Assembly (NCBI GenBank): GCA_003856375.1
Contig: CP034120.1
Span: forward strand, 4,149,501-4,213,500
Source: Glaciecola amylolytica
GTDB taxonomy: Bacteria > Bacteroidota > Bacteroidia > Flavobacteriales_D > Crocinitomicaceae
Direction of reading: 5' to 3'
DNA: 64,000 nucleotides
Shown: piece after piece, positions 7,669 through 17,900 of the stretch
Layout of the letters: every line of letters begins with the position of its first letter
Position numbering within the stretch: the first letter of the stretch is position 1
Notes under the pieces: model-generated
Databases searched by the model: none
What the model was told of the DNA's origin: nothing
The model's input: only the letters and a program-made list of their open reading frames with translations
Position numbers and translations under genes: made by a program

Positions 7669-10600
7669 TTATTTTTCTATCACAAACCGCTTCAGTGTTT
7701 TAGCACCTTGGGATTGCAATTCTAAGTTGTACATTCCGCTCACCAGTTTTCCACAGTCAATTTTAGTTTGACCGGGAACAAGGGTTAGAATAGAAATAAC
7801 TCTTCCGGTTTGATCCAAAACACGTGCTTCAATGGTTTGGTTGGAAGTGTTTTCTACATTCAGGAAACTATTCGCAGGATTCGGGTAGATACTGACAGCC
7901 AAATCAATCAACTCGGAAAGGGAATTCGGCTGGCTTGTTGCAAAACGATTGTCTCTGTTTGAACGGGTGGTGTTGAAATCCTGAGCCTTTTTAGTACTTG
8001 AACAAGTGCCCGGAGCGTCTACGGTTACTACATAAAACAACCCGTCTGTAGAAGTTGGCTGATCGGTGTAAGTAAACAAGTTGTTCGGCATTGTAGCAAT
8101 GGTTTCCCAACCGTCTGTGTTGGTGTATCTTTTCAATATGAAGTTCGGATAGCTGAAACCTTCGTATTTATCCCAGAATAAGTTCATATCGCTTCCCAAA
8201 CCATGATTCACAACCAGGTGAATTGTTTTGTGATTGCTGCTCAATTCCGATTCCATTCCACAAGCATTTACAGAAGTGATTTTGTATCTCCAGGAACGCA
8301 CATTGGGTGAAGCCGCAGGATCATTAAAAATGGACTCATCGTTGTAATCAACCGATCCGACAACTTGATAAAGTCCTGCCTGCGATGTTTCCCGGTAAAT
8401 GTTAAAATGGTCGATTCCGTTCGTAAAGGGTTTTTCCCAAACAACCAGATTCTTGTTTGTGAGCTCGTCAACCGTCACCAAACAGATTTCCGCAGCTTGC
8501 GGAAGAGTCGCTCCGACAGTTGCTCCCAAAACGGTAACGCATCCTGAAGCTCCTGTTACGGAAACGGAATAGGTTCCCGGAGCAAGATTCGAATTGTTTT
8601 GAGTGGTGGCTCCGTTTGTCCAAAGATAACTTTGCGGGTTTCCGGAAATCACAGCTAACTGGATTGAACCATCGTTAGAACAAGTAGATGGAGTAATACT
8701 GTTGATGATCAGGTTTGGGCCGAAGGTGTTTGAAACCAAAGCACTGCTCGTAAAAGTACAATTGTTTGCATCTGTAATTGTACAGAAGTAAGTTCCCGCA
8801 CCGATATTGGAAATTGAGGCATTGTTGATATGCAGATTTGTTCCCTGAGCATCTGTCCAGACGTAATTGAAAGGAGCTGTTCCACCATTGAAAGATGCTG
8901 TTGCCTGACCATTTGCTGCAGAACAGGAAGGTTGCGTGATCATCATTTGGTTGAGCATGATTTGCTGTGGTTCCTGAACCGTATAAGTTGCAGCAGAAAT
9001 ACAACCCAATGCATCTGTAATCGTTAATTCGTATGGTCCGCTTTGAAGTCCGGAAAGATCTTTGCTTGTTGCTCCGTTCGACCAGGAATAGACCAATGGG
9101 GTCGCTCCACCATTCGTTGTTACGTTAATAGCTCCGTTGGTTGCTCCGTGACAAGTTGTTCCTACCGCAGTTCCTGTTTGGGAAAGTCCGTTTGATCCGA
9201 TCATGGAGGAAGCAGTCGAAAGACAACCGTTTGCGTCCGTTACGGAAACCACATATTGTCCGGGAGCAAGATTTTCAGTGTTTGCTTGTCTTGATCCGCT
9301 GCTCCAATAGATGGAGTAGGGCGACTGACCCGAGGTGATTGAAACGGAAGCTGTTCCGGTGCTTTGATTGCAATCGGAAGAAGTGCTTGTTACATTCAGA
9401 TCAGGAGTTTGATTGATCGTAAACGACAATGTGCCTGAACTGGTGCAGCCGTATTGATTTGTTTTGGTGTAGTTCATTGCGGTTGCCGAACCTGTTGGGT
9501 AGGAAGGATAAAATGTATTGTTCAAAATACCTGTTCCGCTCCACGTTCCTCCTGCCGGACTTGCCCAGGAATTCAAATTGATCGGATCGGTGTTCTTGCA
9601 GACAGCAGTAATCGTATTTGTAAAAGCAAGATCCGGTTTCGGATAAATCGTAACAGGAATCAATCTTGTTCCGCAGGAAATGCCGTTGTCAAACAATTCG
9701 ACCTGCAGATCAACAATCATCGGCGAACTCACATCATTGGTATTTCCGACATTGATTGAAAATTGCAAGCTTCCGGAACCCGAAACACTAATAGCGGAAT
9801 TCGGAATGATGGAAACGTTTTGAGAAATACAAGTCATACTTAAACCCTGCTGGCTGAAATTCGGGTCCAGACAGTAAACAGAATTGTTTGCAGGATTATT
9901 CAGCAAAGATGATTCACACATGGTGAAAAGACTGTGATCTTCAATATTTGCCGGTTGATTGTATTCCTTTACATAAAATTTCCCCGCGTCTACATAAGCA
10001 ATTACATAAATCCCGTTGTGAATCTGCGTTTCCAAAGACGTTGCTGTTGAAGGAGCCAGAGTATTTCCGGAAGAAACAGTTGAAAGGGTTGGTGCTGAAA
10101 CATCACTTATTTTCACATAGAAACAAGAGGCCGCATTTTTGTAGAATACATAGGCATCGTTGTTATACGTATCAAATTCAAAATCGCCGATCGTGCTTCC
10201 TGTGCTCAGAACAAGCTCTGTGTTCAAAGTAGCATTTGCGAGCGTGTTGAACTTTAAGGGGTAATTGGAAGCGCTGGAAGCCCAAATGAAGGAATATGCA
10301 GACAAGTTATTGTTTCTTTCGATCTGCATTTTGGAAATGTTATCAGCCAAAAGACCGGCTTCAAAAGTGTAATTTTCAGAATAAATACCTGAAACACCGG
10401 AAGCGTCCAGATGAATGTTACTCGTTACTCCGGTTTGTCCGTGAATGACAGCAGCATTATTTTCATCGACATAAGAACTTAGTTTTCCGGAAGAAGCGGA
10501 AAGCAGTGCGTATGAAGTGGCAGTTCCGTGAAGCGTCTGATCAGACATGTTCATGGTGATTACCCGATTGTAAGTGGAAGAAGCGGTGTAAGGATTTTTA

Positions 10601-11067
10601 AAGGTCAGGAACCACTTTCCAAGCGAAGTTCCTTGCAAAGAGTAGTCAGAGCTGTGATCCAACTGATTGTAGTTTGCCCCGAGACCTGTTGTCTGGCTGA
10701 TCCATGCCCCTCCGTTGAATTTATAAATTTCAAGAGCCTGATTTGTTCCCTGATAGAATGTTTTGGCTGCGAAAACAGGATAAACTTCATCCAGAATAAG
10801 GAGTTTGAGATCAAATACGTTGACATCTCCGATTCCGGCATTGCCGATCAGATCCCAACTGTTATTTCCGGCATTCCATCTGACAACCGAAACCTTTTTG
10901 GAGTGATCTGTATCGATATAGGCCGCATAGAGTTTTCCGCCGGGTGTAATTTCAATGTCGACTTCCGTGGCATTCGCTATACCGGCAGCATTTCCGATAG
11001 AATTCCAGTCTTGTGAGAATGAAAAAAAAGAGATCAAGGTGACGCAAAGGAAGAGAACCTTCTTCAT
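7669..11067 (-). CDS. T9SS-exported SprB-repeat protein, paralog A
   Basis: 1132 residues. Signal peptide MKKVLFLCVTLISFFSFSQ. Residues ~20-370 are beta-rich and propeller-like, starting DWNSIGNAAGIANATEVDIE. After an Ig-like stretch (to ~550) come four SprB-like repeats at ~557-855, each with Cys near the start, a W-S/T-N-G turn, and endings such as GTYSVSVTGASGC. Residues ~855-1050 hold two fibronectin-III-like segments (NLVVWEKPFTNGIDHFNIYRE; KAQDFNTTRSNRD). Residues 1060-1132 are a T9SS type A sorting domain (IYPNPANSFLNVEN). SprB repeats are known from the F. johnsoniae gliding adhesin, so a surface adhesin-like role is inferred. It is very similar throughout to the next gene upstream. 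Confidence 0.85.
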   Translation of the reverse strand: MKKVLFLCVTLISFFSFSQDWNSIGNAAGIANATEVDIEITPGGKLYAAYIDTDHSKKVSVVRWNAGNNSWDLIGNAGIGDVNVFDLKLLILDEVYPVFAAKTFYQGTNQALEIYKFNGGAWISQTTGLGANYNQLDHSSDYSLQGTSLGKWFLTFKNPYTASSTYNRVITMNMSDQTLHGTATSYALLSASSGKLSSYVDENNAAVIHGQTGVTSNIHLDASGVSGIYSENYTFEAGLLADNISKMQIERNNNLSAYSFIWASSASNYPLKFNTLANATLNTELVLSTGSTIGDFEFDTYNNDAYVFYKNAASCFYVKISDVSAPTLSTVSSGNTLAPSTATSLETQIHNGIYVIAYVDAGKFYVKEYNQPANIEDHSLFTMCESSLLNNPANNSVYCLDPNFSQQGLSMTCISQNVSIIPNSAISVSGSGSLQFSINVGNTNDVSSPMIVDLQVELFDNGISCGTRLIPVTIYPKPDLAFTNTITAVCKNTDPINLNSWASPAGGTWSGTGILNNTFYPSYPTGSATAMNYTKTNQYGCTSSGTLSFTINQTPDLNVTSTSSDCNQSTGTASVSITSGQSPYSIYWSSGSRQANTENLAPGQYVVSVTDANGCLSTASSMIGSNGLSQTGTAVGTTCHGATNGAINVTTNGGATPLVYSWSNGATSKDLSGLQSGPYELTITDALGCISAATYTVQEPQQIMLNQMMITQPSCSAANGQATASFNGGTAPFNYVWTDAQGTNLHINNASISNIGAGTYFCTITDANNCTFTSSALVSNTFGPNLIINSITPSTCSNDGSIQLAVISGNPQSYLWTNGATTQNNSNLAPGTYSVSVTGASGCVTVLGATVGATLPQAAEICLVTVDELTNKNLVVWEKPFTNGIDHFNIYRETSQAGLYQVVGSVDYNDESIFNDPAASPNVRSWRYKITSVNACGMESELSSNHKTIHLVVNHGLGSDMNLFWDKYEGFSYPNFILKRYTNTDGWETIATMPNNLFTYTDQPTSTDGLFYVVTVDAPGTCSSTKKAQDFNTTRSNRDNRFATSQPNSLSELIDLAVSIYPNPANSFLNVENTSNQTIEARVLDQTGRVISILTLVPGQTKIDCGKLVSGMYNLELQSQGAKTLKRFVIEK

Positions 11068-11185
11068 GTAAATTAGATATTTGTTGTAGCCTTTAAAGGG
11101 GCGGTAAAATTACTGAAATATCAGAATACAGATAACGAAAAAGATAGTCAATAAAGGATTCTTAAAATGAAGCTGAAGAATCGCA

Positions 11186-11201
11186 CAGCCTTTTTCGGCT
11201 G
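11186..11201 (+). other. orphan terminator-like hairpin
   Basis: CAGCC, a 6-nt loop (TTTTTC), GGCTG, then ATTTTTAAAAAAA on the plus strand. There is no plus-strand gene before it. It sits in the 290-bp gap between the two closely related SprB genes; the rest of that gap holds the terminator at 11298-11330 and AT-rich DNA. Confidence 0.3.
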
Positions 11202-11297
11202 ATTTTTAAAAAAAGAGGTCTGCGAATGTTATTTTAAAAGTTTTGTTTTCAGCTGTTTATGAATAATCGTTATTGGATAAAGAAATTGTGTGAAATG

Positions 11298-11330
11298 AAA
11301 AAGGTTGATCGGGAAGATCAACCTTTTTTT
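11298..11330 (-). terminator. rho-independent terminator
   Basis: AAAAAGGTTGATC and GATCAACCTTTTT form a 13-bp stem with a 5-nt loop and T runs on both strands. It lies 27 bp past the stop of SprB paralog B. Confidence 0.88.
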
Positions 11331-11357
11331 GATTTTTTATGACTTGAGTCTGATTCT

Positions 11358-14300
11358 TTAACGTTCAATGACGAAGCGCTTCAAGGTTTTAGCACCTTGT
11401 GACTGCAATTCGAGGTTATAGACACCTGCTGCCAGTTTTCCGCAGTCAATTTTAGTCTGACCCGGAACAAGTGTCAGAACAGTGATTACTCTTCCCGTCT
11501 GATCCAGAACAGTTGCTTTGATCAATTGATTGGAGGAGTTTTCCACATTCAGGAAGCTGCTTGCAGGATTCGGATAAATATTCACCGCCTGATTAATCAG
11601 CTCAGATAAAGAATTTGGCTCCGCTGTTGAAAGACGATTGTCTCTGTTTGAACGGGTTGTGTTGAAATCCTGAGCCATTTTGGTACTGGAACAAGTACTT
11701 GGCGCATTTACGGTTACTACATAAAATAATCCATCCGTAGTAGCCGGTTGATCGGTATAAGTAAACAAGTTGTTCGGCATTGTCGTAAGTGTGATCCAAC
11801 CGTCTGCATTTGTATGTCTTTTCAACACGAAATTGGAATAGTTGAAACCTTCATAACTGTCCCAGAACAAATTAATATCATTCCCCAATCCCTGGCTGAT
11901 CACCAAATGGATGGTTTTGTGATGTAAGCTCAACTGAGATTCCGTTCCGCATGCATCCACAGAAGAAATTTTGTATCTCCAGGAACGCACATTCGGAGAG
12001 GCAACCTGATCATTGAAAATCGATTCATCGGAATATGCTACGGAAGAGACAAACTGGTAGAAACCGGCTTGCGACGTTTCACGGTAAATATTGAAATGAT
12101 CGATTCCGTTTGTAATCGGTTTTTCCCAAACAACCAGGTTGGTATTGGTTAAAGAATCAACCGTCACCAAACAGATTTCTACCGGTTCAGGAAGTGTTGA
12201 TCCGACTGTTCCGCCCAAAACAGTAATACATCCGGAAGCTCCCGTTACGGAAACGGAATAAGTTCCCGGTGCAAGATTCGAAATGTTTTGAGTAGTAGCA
12301 CCGTTTGTCCAGAGATAACTTTGAGGACTCCCGGAAATCACGGTCAGCTGAAATTCTCCGTCGTTGGAACAAGAAGAAGCGATAATGGTATCGATAGCTA
12401 AGGTCGGTCCGAAATTATTCGAAACCAAAGCACTGCTGGTGAAAGTACAATTGTTTGCATCTGTAATCGTACAGAAGTAGGTTCCTGCACCGATATTCGT
12501 TAAGGTTGCATTGTTGACATTCAAATTCGTTCCCTGAGCATTTGTCCAGATGTAATTGAACGGACTTGTTCCACCATTAAAGGATGCCGTCGCCTGACCA
12601 TTTGTTGCAGAACAAGCGGGTTGTGTGATCGTCATTTGGTTGAGCATGATTTGCTGAGGTTCCTGAACCGTATAAGTTGCTGTAGAAACACACCCCAATG
12701 CATCTGTAATGGTCAATTCGTATGGACCTCCGGCACAATTGGAAAGATCTTCTGTTGTTGCTCCGTTTGACCAGGAATAAATCAAAGGAGCGGCACCACC
12801 TGTCGTTGTGACATTAACAGCTCCGTTGCTTGAACCGTAGCACAATGCTGCAGTCGGAATTCCTGTTTGAGAAAGTCCGTTTGATCCGATCATGGAAGTA
12901 GCGGTTGAAAGACAGCCGTTTGCATCGGTTACGGATACAACGTATTGTCCGGGAGCTAAATTATTGCTGCTCGATTGTGTTGATCCCGTGCTCCAGTAAA
13001 TCGAATAAGGCGACTGGCCGTTTGTGATCGTTACGGAAGCAGATCCGGTATTTTGATTGCAATTTGATGAAGTGGTCGTTACGTTCAGGTTCGGAGTTTG
13101 ATTGATTGTAAACGGCAATGTTCCTGAACTTGTACAACCGTATTGATTCGTTTTGGTGTAATTCATTACAACGCTTGAACCTGTTGGGTAGGACGGATAA
13201 AACGTATTATTCTGAATCCCGGTTCCGCTCCATGTTCCGCCAGCCGGGGTTGCCCAGGAATTCAGATTGATCGGATCGGCATTCTTACAGGCATCATTGA
13301 TGCTGTTCGTAAAAACGATATTCGGTTTCGGATTGACCGTAATGGGAATTAAAGCCGTTCCGCAAGAAACTCCGTTGTCAAATAATTCGAACTGAAGGTC
13401 TACAATCGTTGGAGAACTCACATCATTGGTATTGCTGATATTCAATGAAAAGTTAAGTGTTCCCGCACCCGTAACAGAAATAGCAGAATTCGGGATTACC
13501 GAAACGTTTTGTGAAATGCAGGTCATGGTTAAACCCTGCTGACTGAAATTCGGATCCAGACAGTACACGGAATTACTCGCTGAATTATTGAAAACAGATG
13601 ATTCGCACATCGCGAAAATATCGTAATCTTCAATGTTAGCCAGCTGATTGTATTCCTTGACATAAAACTTTCCGCCATTTACGTATGCAATGACATAGAT
13701 ATTGTTGTATACCTCTGTTTTCAGCGATGTTGCCGCAGTAGGAGCCAAAGCGACTCCGGAAGTAATTGGCAGCGATACTACGGGTGACGATACATTGTTG
13801 ATCTTTTGAAAAAAGCAGGAGGAAGCGGTTTTGTAAAATACATACGCATCATTGTAGTAAGTATCGAAATCGAAATCCAACACATTGCTTCCTGTACTGA
13901 TATTGGCTTGTGTTCCGAAAGCCGTTCCGTTGAAAGAACGGAACTTTAAAGGATAAGTGGAATAGGGAACAGCCCAAACAGAACTGTAGGCTGTTGCGCC
14001 GTTGTTCTTTTCTATCAGCATTTTGGAAGCGCCATCCATATTGTCCAATGTATAATTGGAATAAGCGGCTCCGTTCATGGAAACATCGAAAGGAATGTAG
14101 TCAGACATATCTGCTTCTCCGTGAATCACGTAGGCATTATTTCCGTCAATGTAAGAGCTGACCTGGCCCGCGAAATCAGTTTGTTCTACATCCGGACTCG
14201 CTCCTCCGTAAAGAGTCTGCGTGGTCATATTGACTGTAATCAAAGCATCTTCAGGAGAATATCCCGTTGATTGCTCGTCGACGTTGTAAAAAGTCAGGAA

Positions 14301-14753
14301 AAGCTGATTGGAAGCATTTCCGCGCAGTGAATAATCGTAGGAATGTTCGATGTGGTTATAACCTCCCGGACCGATTGCCTGAGGCAACCAGGTCGTTCCG
14401 TTGAACTTGTAGATCTCCAAAAATTCGTTGGTCGTCTGATAGAATGTTTTTGCAGCTACAACCGGTGTTGTTTCACCGAGAACAACTAATTCCAAATCAA
14501 ATACATTGGCATCTCCGATCCCGGCATTTCCTATCAATTGCCAGGAACTGTTGCTAGCGTTCCATTTGCGTACGGTAATTTTATTGGAATTGGAAGCATC
14601 AATGTATGCTGCATACAAACTTCCATTTGGTGTGATTTCTATATCAACTTCTGTAGCATTGGCAATTCCTGTCGAACTTCCGATGTAATTCCATGACTGA
14701 GATAAGGAGCATAAAGGAATCAGAGTAATGCAGGCGAAAAGTAGTTTTTTCAT
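11358..14753 (-). CDS. T9SS-exported SprB-repeat protein, paralog B
   Basis: 1131 residues from the second of two adjacent ATGs (14751-14753; the other is 14754-14756), chosen to match paralog A. A TTG further upstream lies in a promoter box. Signal peptide MKKLLFACITLIPLCSLSQ. The architecture equals paralog A in the same order: propeller-like N-terminal part (SWNYIGSSTGIANATEVDIE), Ig-like part, four SprB-like repeats, fibronectin-III-like pair (NLVVWEKPITNGIDHFNIYRE), the TTRSNRDNR linker and a T9SS type A domain (IYPNPASSFLNVENSS). The C-terminal half is almost the same as paralog A; the N-terminal third differs more. Probably a surface adhesin-like protein; the ligand is unknown. Confidence 0.85.
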   Translation of the reverse strand: MKKLLFACITLIPLCSLSQSWNYIGSSTGIANATEVDIEITPNGSLYAAYIDASNSNKITVRKWNASNSSWQLIGNAGIGDANVFDLELVVLGETTPVVAAKTFYQTTNEFLEIYKFNGTTWLPQAIGPGGYNHIEHSYDYSLRGNASNQLFLTFYNVDEQSTGYSPEDALITVNMTTQTLYGGASPDVEQTDFAGQVSSYIDGNNAYVIHGEADMSDYIPFDVSMNGAAYSNYTLDNMDGASKMLIEKNNGATAYSSVWAVPYSTYPLKFRSFNGTAFGTQANISTGSNVLDFDFDTYYNDAYVFYKTASSCFFQKINNVSSPVVSLPITSGVALAPTAATSLKTEVYNNIYVIAYVNGGKFYVKEYNQLANIEDYDIFAMCESSVFNNSASNSVYCLDPNFSQQGLTMTCISQNVSVIPNSAISVTGAGTLNFSLNISNTNDVSSPTIVDLQFELFDNGVSCGTALIPITVNPKPNIVFTNSINDACKNADPINLNSWATPAGGTWSGTGIQNNTFYPSYPTGSSVVMNYTKTNQYGCTSSGTLPFTINQTPNLNVTTTSSNCNQNTGSASVTITNGQSPYSIYWSTGSTQSSSNNLAPGQYVVSVTDANGCLSTATSMIGSNGLSQTGIPTAALCYGSSNGAVNVTTTGGAAPLIYSWSNGATTEDLSNCAGGPYELTITDALGCVSTATYTVQEPQQIMLNQMTITQPACSATNGQATASFNGGTSPFNYIWTNAQGTNLNVNNATLTNIGAGTYFCTITDANNCTFTSSALVSNNFGPTLAIDTIIASSCSNDGEFQLTVISGSPQSYLWTNGATTQNISNLAPGTYSVSVTGASGCITVLGGTVGSTLPEPVEICLVTVDSLTNTNLVVWEKPITNGIDHFNIYRETSQAGFYQFVSSVAYSDESIFNDQVASPNVRSWRYKISSVDACGTESQLSLHHKTIHLVISQGLGNDINLFWDSYEGFNYSNFVLKRHTNADGWITLTTMPNNLFTYTDQPATTDGLFYVVTVNAPSTCSSTKMAQDFNTTRSNRDNRLSTAEPNSLSELINQAVNIYPNPASSFLNVENSSNQLIKATVLDQTGRVITVLTLVPGQTKIDCGKLAAGVYNLELQSQGAKTLKRFVIER

Positions 14754-14783
14754 CATAAGTAACTCAATGTTAGAAATAAGGAG

Positions 14784-14791
14784 CAAAGGTA
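14784..14791 (-). promoter_or_regulatory. -7 promoter box TACCTTTG
   Basis: TAnnTTTG match on the minus strand, 30 nt before the chosen ATG of SprB paralog B. Confidence 0.45.
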
Positions 14792-14874
14792 TGTAAATAT
14801 AATTCCGCGATTTGCACAGAATAGTGGCTTGCAGTTCTCCTTGAGTGCTTTTGAGGCTTGTATAAATAGTTGGT

Positions 14875-14900
14875 AAAAAAAGAGGGGCAAAAAGCCCCTC
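14875..14900 (-). terminator. rho-independent terminator
   Basis: Minus strand: GAGGGGC, TTTTT loop, GCCCCTC, then a run of T. It lies 27 bp past the stop of SprB paralog C. Confidence 0.9.
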
Positions 14901-14926
14901 CGTGTCGTTTTTATAACAGTTGAAAA

Positions 14927-17900
14927 TTAGTACTTACTGATTCTTCGGATGATTTTGGAATCTCCGGAACTAATTTCCACTAAATAGATACCTGATTGAA
15001 TATCATAGAGTTGTATTTCTGTCTTCGTTTCACTGCTGTTTAAAATCCTTACTACCTGTCCGGAAAGAGAAGTGATGCGATAAGTAAGAGATTCGTTACC
15101 GCTTTGTTCGAAGATCACAACTCCCTGCGTCGGATTCGGATACATGCTGATTTCATTCAGATAGTTCTCCGAAATACTGTTGGAAGAAGTTCCGTCAACA
15201 CCGTCTCCGGCCGAGAATTGACCTCTTTCACGATTGGATCTGGTGGTATTGAAATCCTGCGCTTTTTCGGCAGTACATGGTGAATTCAAGGACATTTCAA
15301 TGTAGTAATCGATTCCGGTTGAACCAGGAGGAGGAACATCGTTGTGAGATGAAGTTCCCAATGCAATGGTCGGACTCACGGCAATCCAGTCAATCTGATC
15401 CGTTTTTCTCCAGACAACATAACCGTTTACGTTTCCGGAACCTTCGTAATCGTCCCAGAGAATATCAATGGATCCGTTTGCTGTAACCAAAAAGGTGTTT
15501 AAGTGCAGTGTTTTGTGTTCGGAAGAAACCGGACTTTCTGCTCCGCATTCGTTTACCGCAGACATTTTATATCTCCATGAACGATTCATCGGAGAAGCCA
15601 CCACATCATTGAAAGCAGAAAGATTATCCGCCATTACGGTGTCGATCAATTGGTAGTTTCCTGCCAGATCCGATTCCCTGTAAATATTGTAATGATGAAT
15701 TCCGGATGTTTCCGTGCGCTCCCAAACCACTAAGTTGGTTGTTGTTGAAGTATCTACCGTAACCAAACAAATAGGTTGAGTAAGCGGTGCTTTTGTTCCT
15801 ACAAAAAAGGTTTTTTCGGAATAACAAGGTTGGCTGACGGAACCGCTTAGTGCCGTAATGGTATATGAACCGGAATCCAGATTGAAATTGCTTTGTGTCA
15901 CCGCGCTGTTTGACCAGGACCAGGAGTTTGCCAATGTTCCTCCGTTCGGATCCAGAACAAAGTCAATCGCAATCAATCCGTTGTTTTGGTTACAAGCTGT
16001 TTTTGTGACGATCCCGTTAATATCAACCGCAAATTCGTCATCCAATTGATAAGTGAATTCTCTGACACAATTATTTCCGTCAGTTACTTCTAGCGTGTAC
16101 AAACCGTGTCCTACTCCTGTTAGGTTCGAAGTCGTTTGACCGGTTCCGACCCAGTTATATGTTGGAGTTCCCGTTGCGCTCACAAAGGCCGAAATACTTC
16201 CGTCTGTTGCGCCGCAAGTGGGTTCCGTTCCAAGGAAATTTGCCGTTATTCCTGCTGGTTGCGTAATGATGTATGATCCTGAAGCCTGACAACCGTTATC
16301 GTCCCAAACATTGATTGAATAACTTCCGGGAGCCAGGTTGGAAATGGTTGAAGTTCCATAACCGTTAGACCAAAGGAATTGGTAGGCATTGGGATTCACA
16401 ATATTGATACTGATCGAACCGTCATTCAGACCGTGGCAGGAAACATTGGTAATGGTTGGAGTAAGTGTCACGCCGGTTGCCTGAACCGAAGTTGTTCCGG
16501 TAATGTGACAATTGTAATCGTCAGTAATGTTGTAATAATAAGGCCCCGGGGCGAGATCGGAAATGGTGTTTCCAGTTTCTCCGGTAGACCATTCCAGACT
16601 GTAAGTAGGAGAAGCACCCGGAGTGAATGTTACGGTTGCCGTACCGTTTGTGCTTCCGCAGGCACTTGGTGTTGAAACCACAGAAGCGGTTCCGAGGACA
16701 GGGAAAAACAAAGCAACAGACGCATTCACAATACATCCGTCTATTTCATCCTGCATGGAAATACTTCCTCCGGTAAAACCTTGTGAAACGACCGTACCGT
16801 CAATAGTAACCCCGGAAACTTCGTTCCCGTTGATTTTAAAGATTCCGTTGTCGTAGTAATTTACATAATTGGTCAGGTTGATGAGGTTGTCATTCGAACA
16901 GAGATTCAAAGGATTACTCGTAAAATTGACTACCGGAGCGGTTATGTTACCAACTGAAACTGCCGGAAGGTCGATATTAGTGACACTGTATCCATCCGAA
17001 AGATCAATCGAAATGGCAGCATTTCCGCCTGCAGCTCCAATAGAACCATAGATTGCATACTTTGTGATGGCAGGTGATGAACCGTTGTCGAAATAAATGA
17101 TTTGTGCTGTGAGGTTACTCACAATTCCATTGGCATCCGTAATGCTGTGAATTTTCAGCGGGCCATCGCGGTTGTCATCGTAAAATTCCAGGGCGTGGAA
17201 CAACTGGTTGTTGCTGTTCTTACAAGTTCCTGTATTGACGATGATGGAGGCCGGATTTATTTCAGATTTCGTATTGAAAACGTCGGAATAATAGTATCCG
17301 TCATTTTGATAATTGATTGCGAGATGTTCTCCCGAAGTATCCAATGCCAGCATCATCTGGTTATTCACTCCGGCAGTAGGTGGAACCATTATTCCCAAAG
17401 TGTCCCAATCTCCGGTGTTCCAGTCTTTACGGAAAACATATAAATCTGCGAAGGTTGTGCTTCCTGCCGAGGCAAAATGCGAGAGTAAAAAGGAATATGC
17501 AGCATTTTGTGTCGTTTCAAAAAAGCTTGTATCGATATTGAATGGCAGAGAAAAATCCGTTGTGGTGTTCAGTGCAATATTGGTCGTTCCCGAAAACGTT
17601 TTCTCATAGGTTGTTTGATTGGCATAGTTGCGCATATACACTTTTGGCTCATTTTGGCCATTTCCGATCAAGAAGAAATTCCCTGAAACGAAGTTGGTTC
17701 CGGAGTTGTTTTTCAGTCGTCCGTCATTGGCACCCGTACTGTTGTAGTAAGATATTCCGTATGGAGTTCCTAAGGGAGCAATGGCAATCCGGTTATTTCC
17801 TCCACCTGAAACACCGTAGTAGATGGAGCTGGCAGAAAAACTGATAATGTATTTGGAAGCATATGAATTGGATAGAGGATCCAGCTGCGTTCCGATAAAA

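Noticed and set aside
10528-11016. A 162-codon plus-strand frame opposite SprB paralog A
   Set aside because: Antisense to a well-supported T9SS gene, no signal or domain, and it is not matched at the equivalent place in paralog B.
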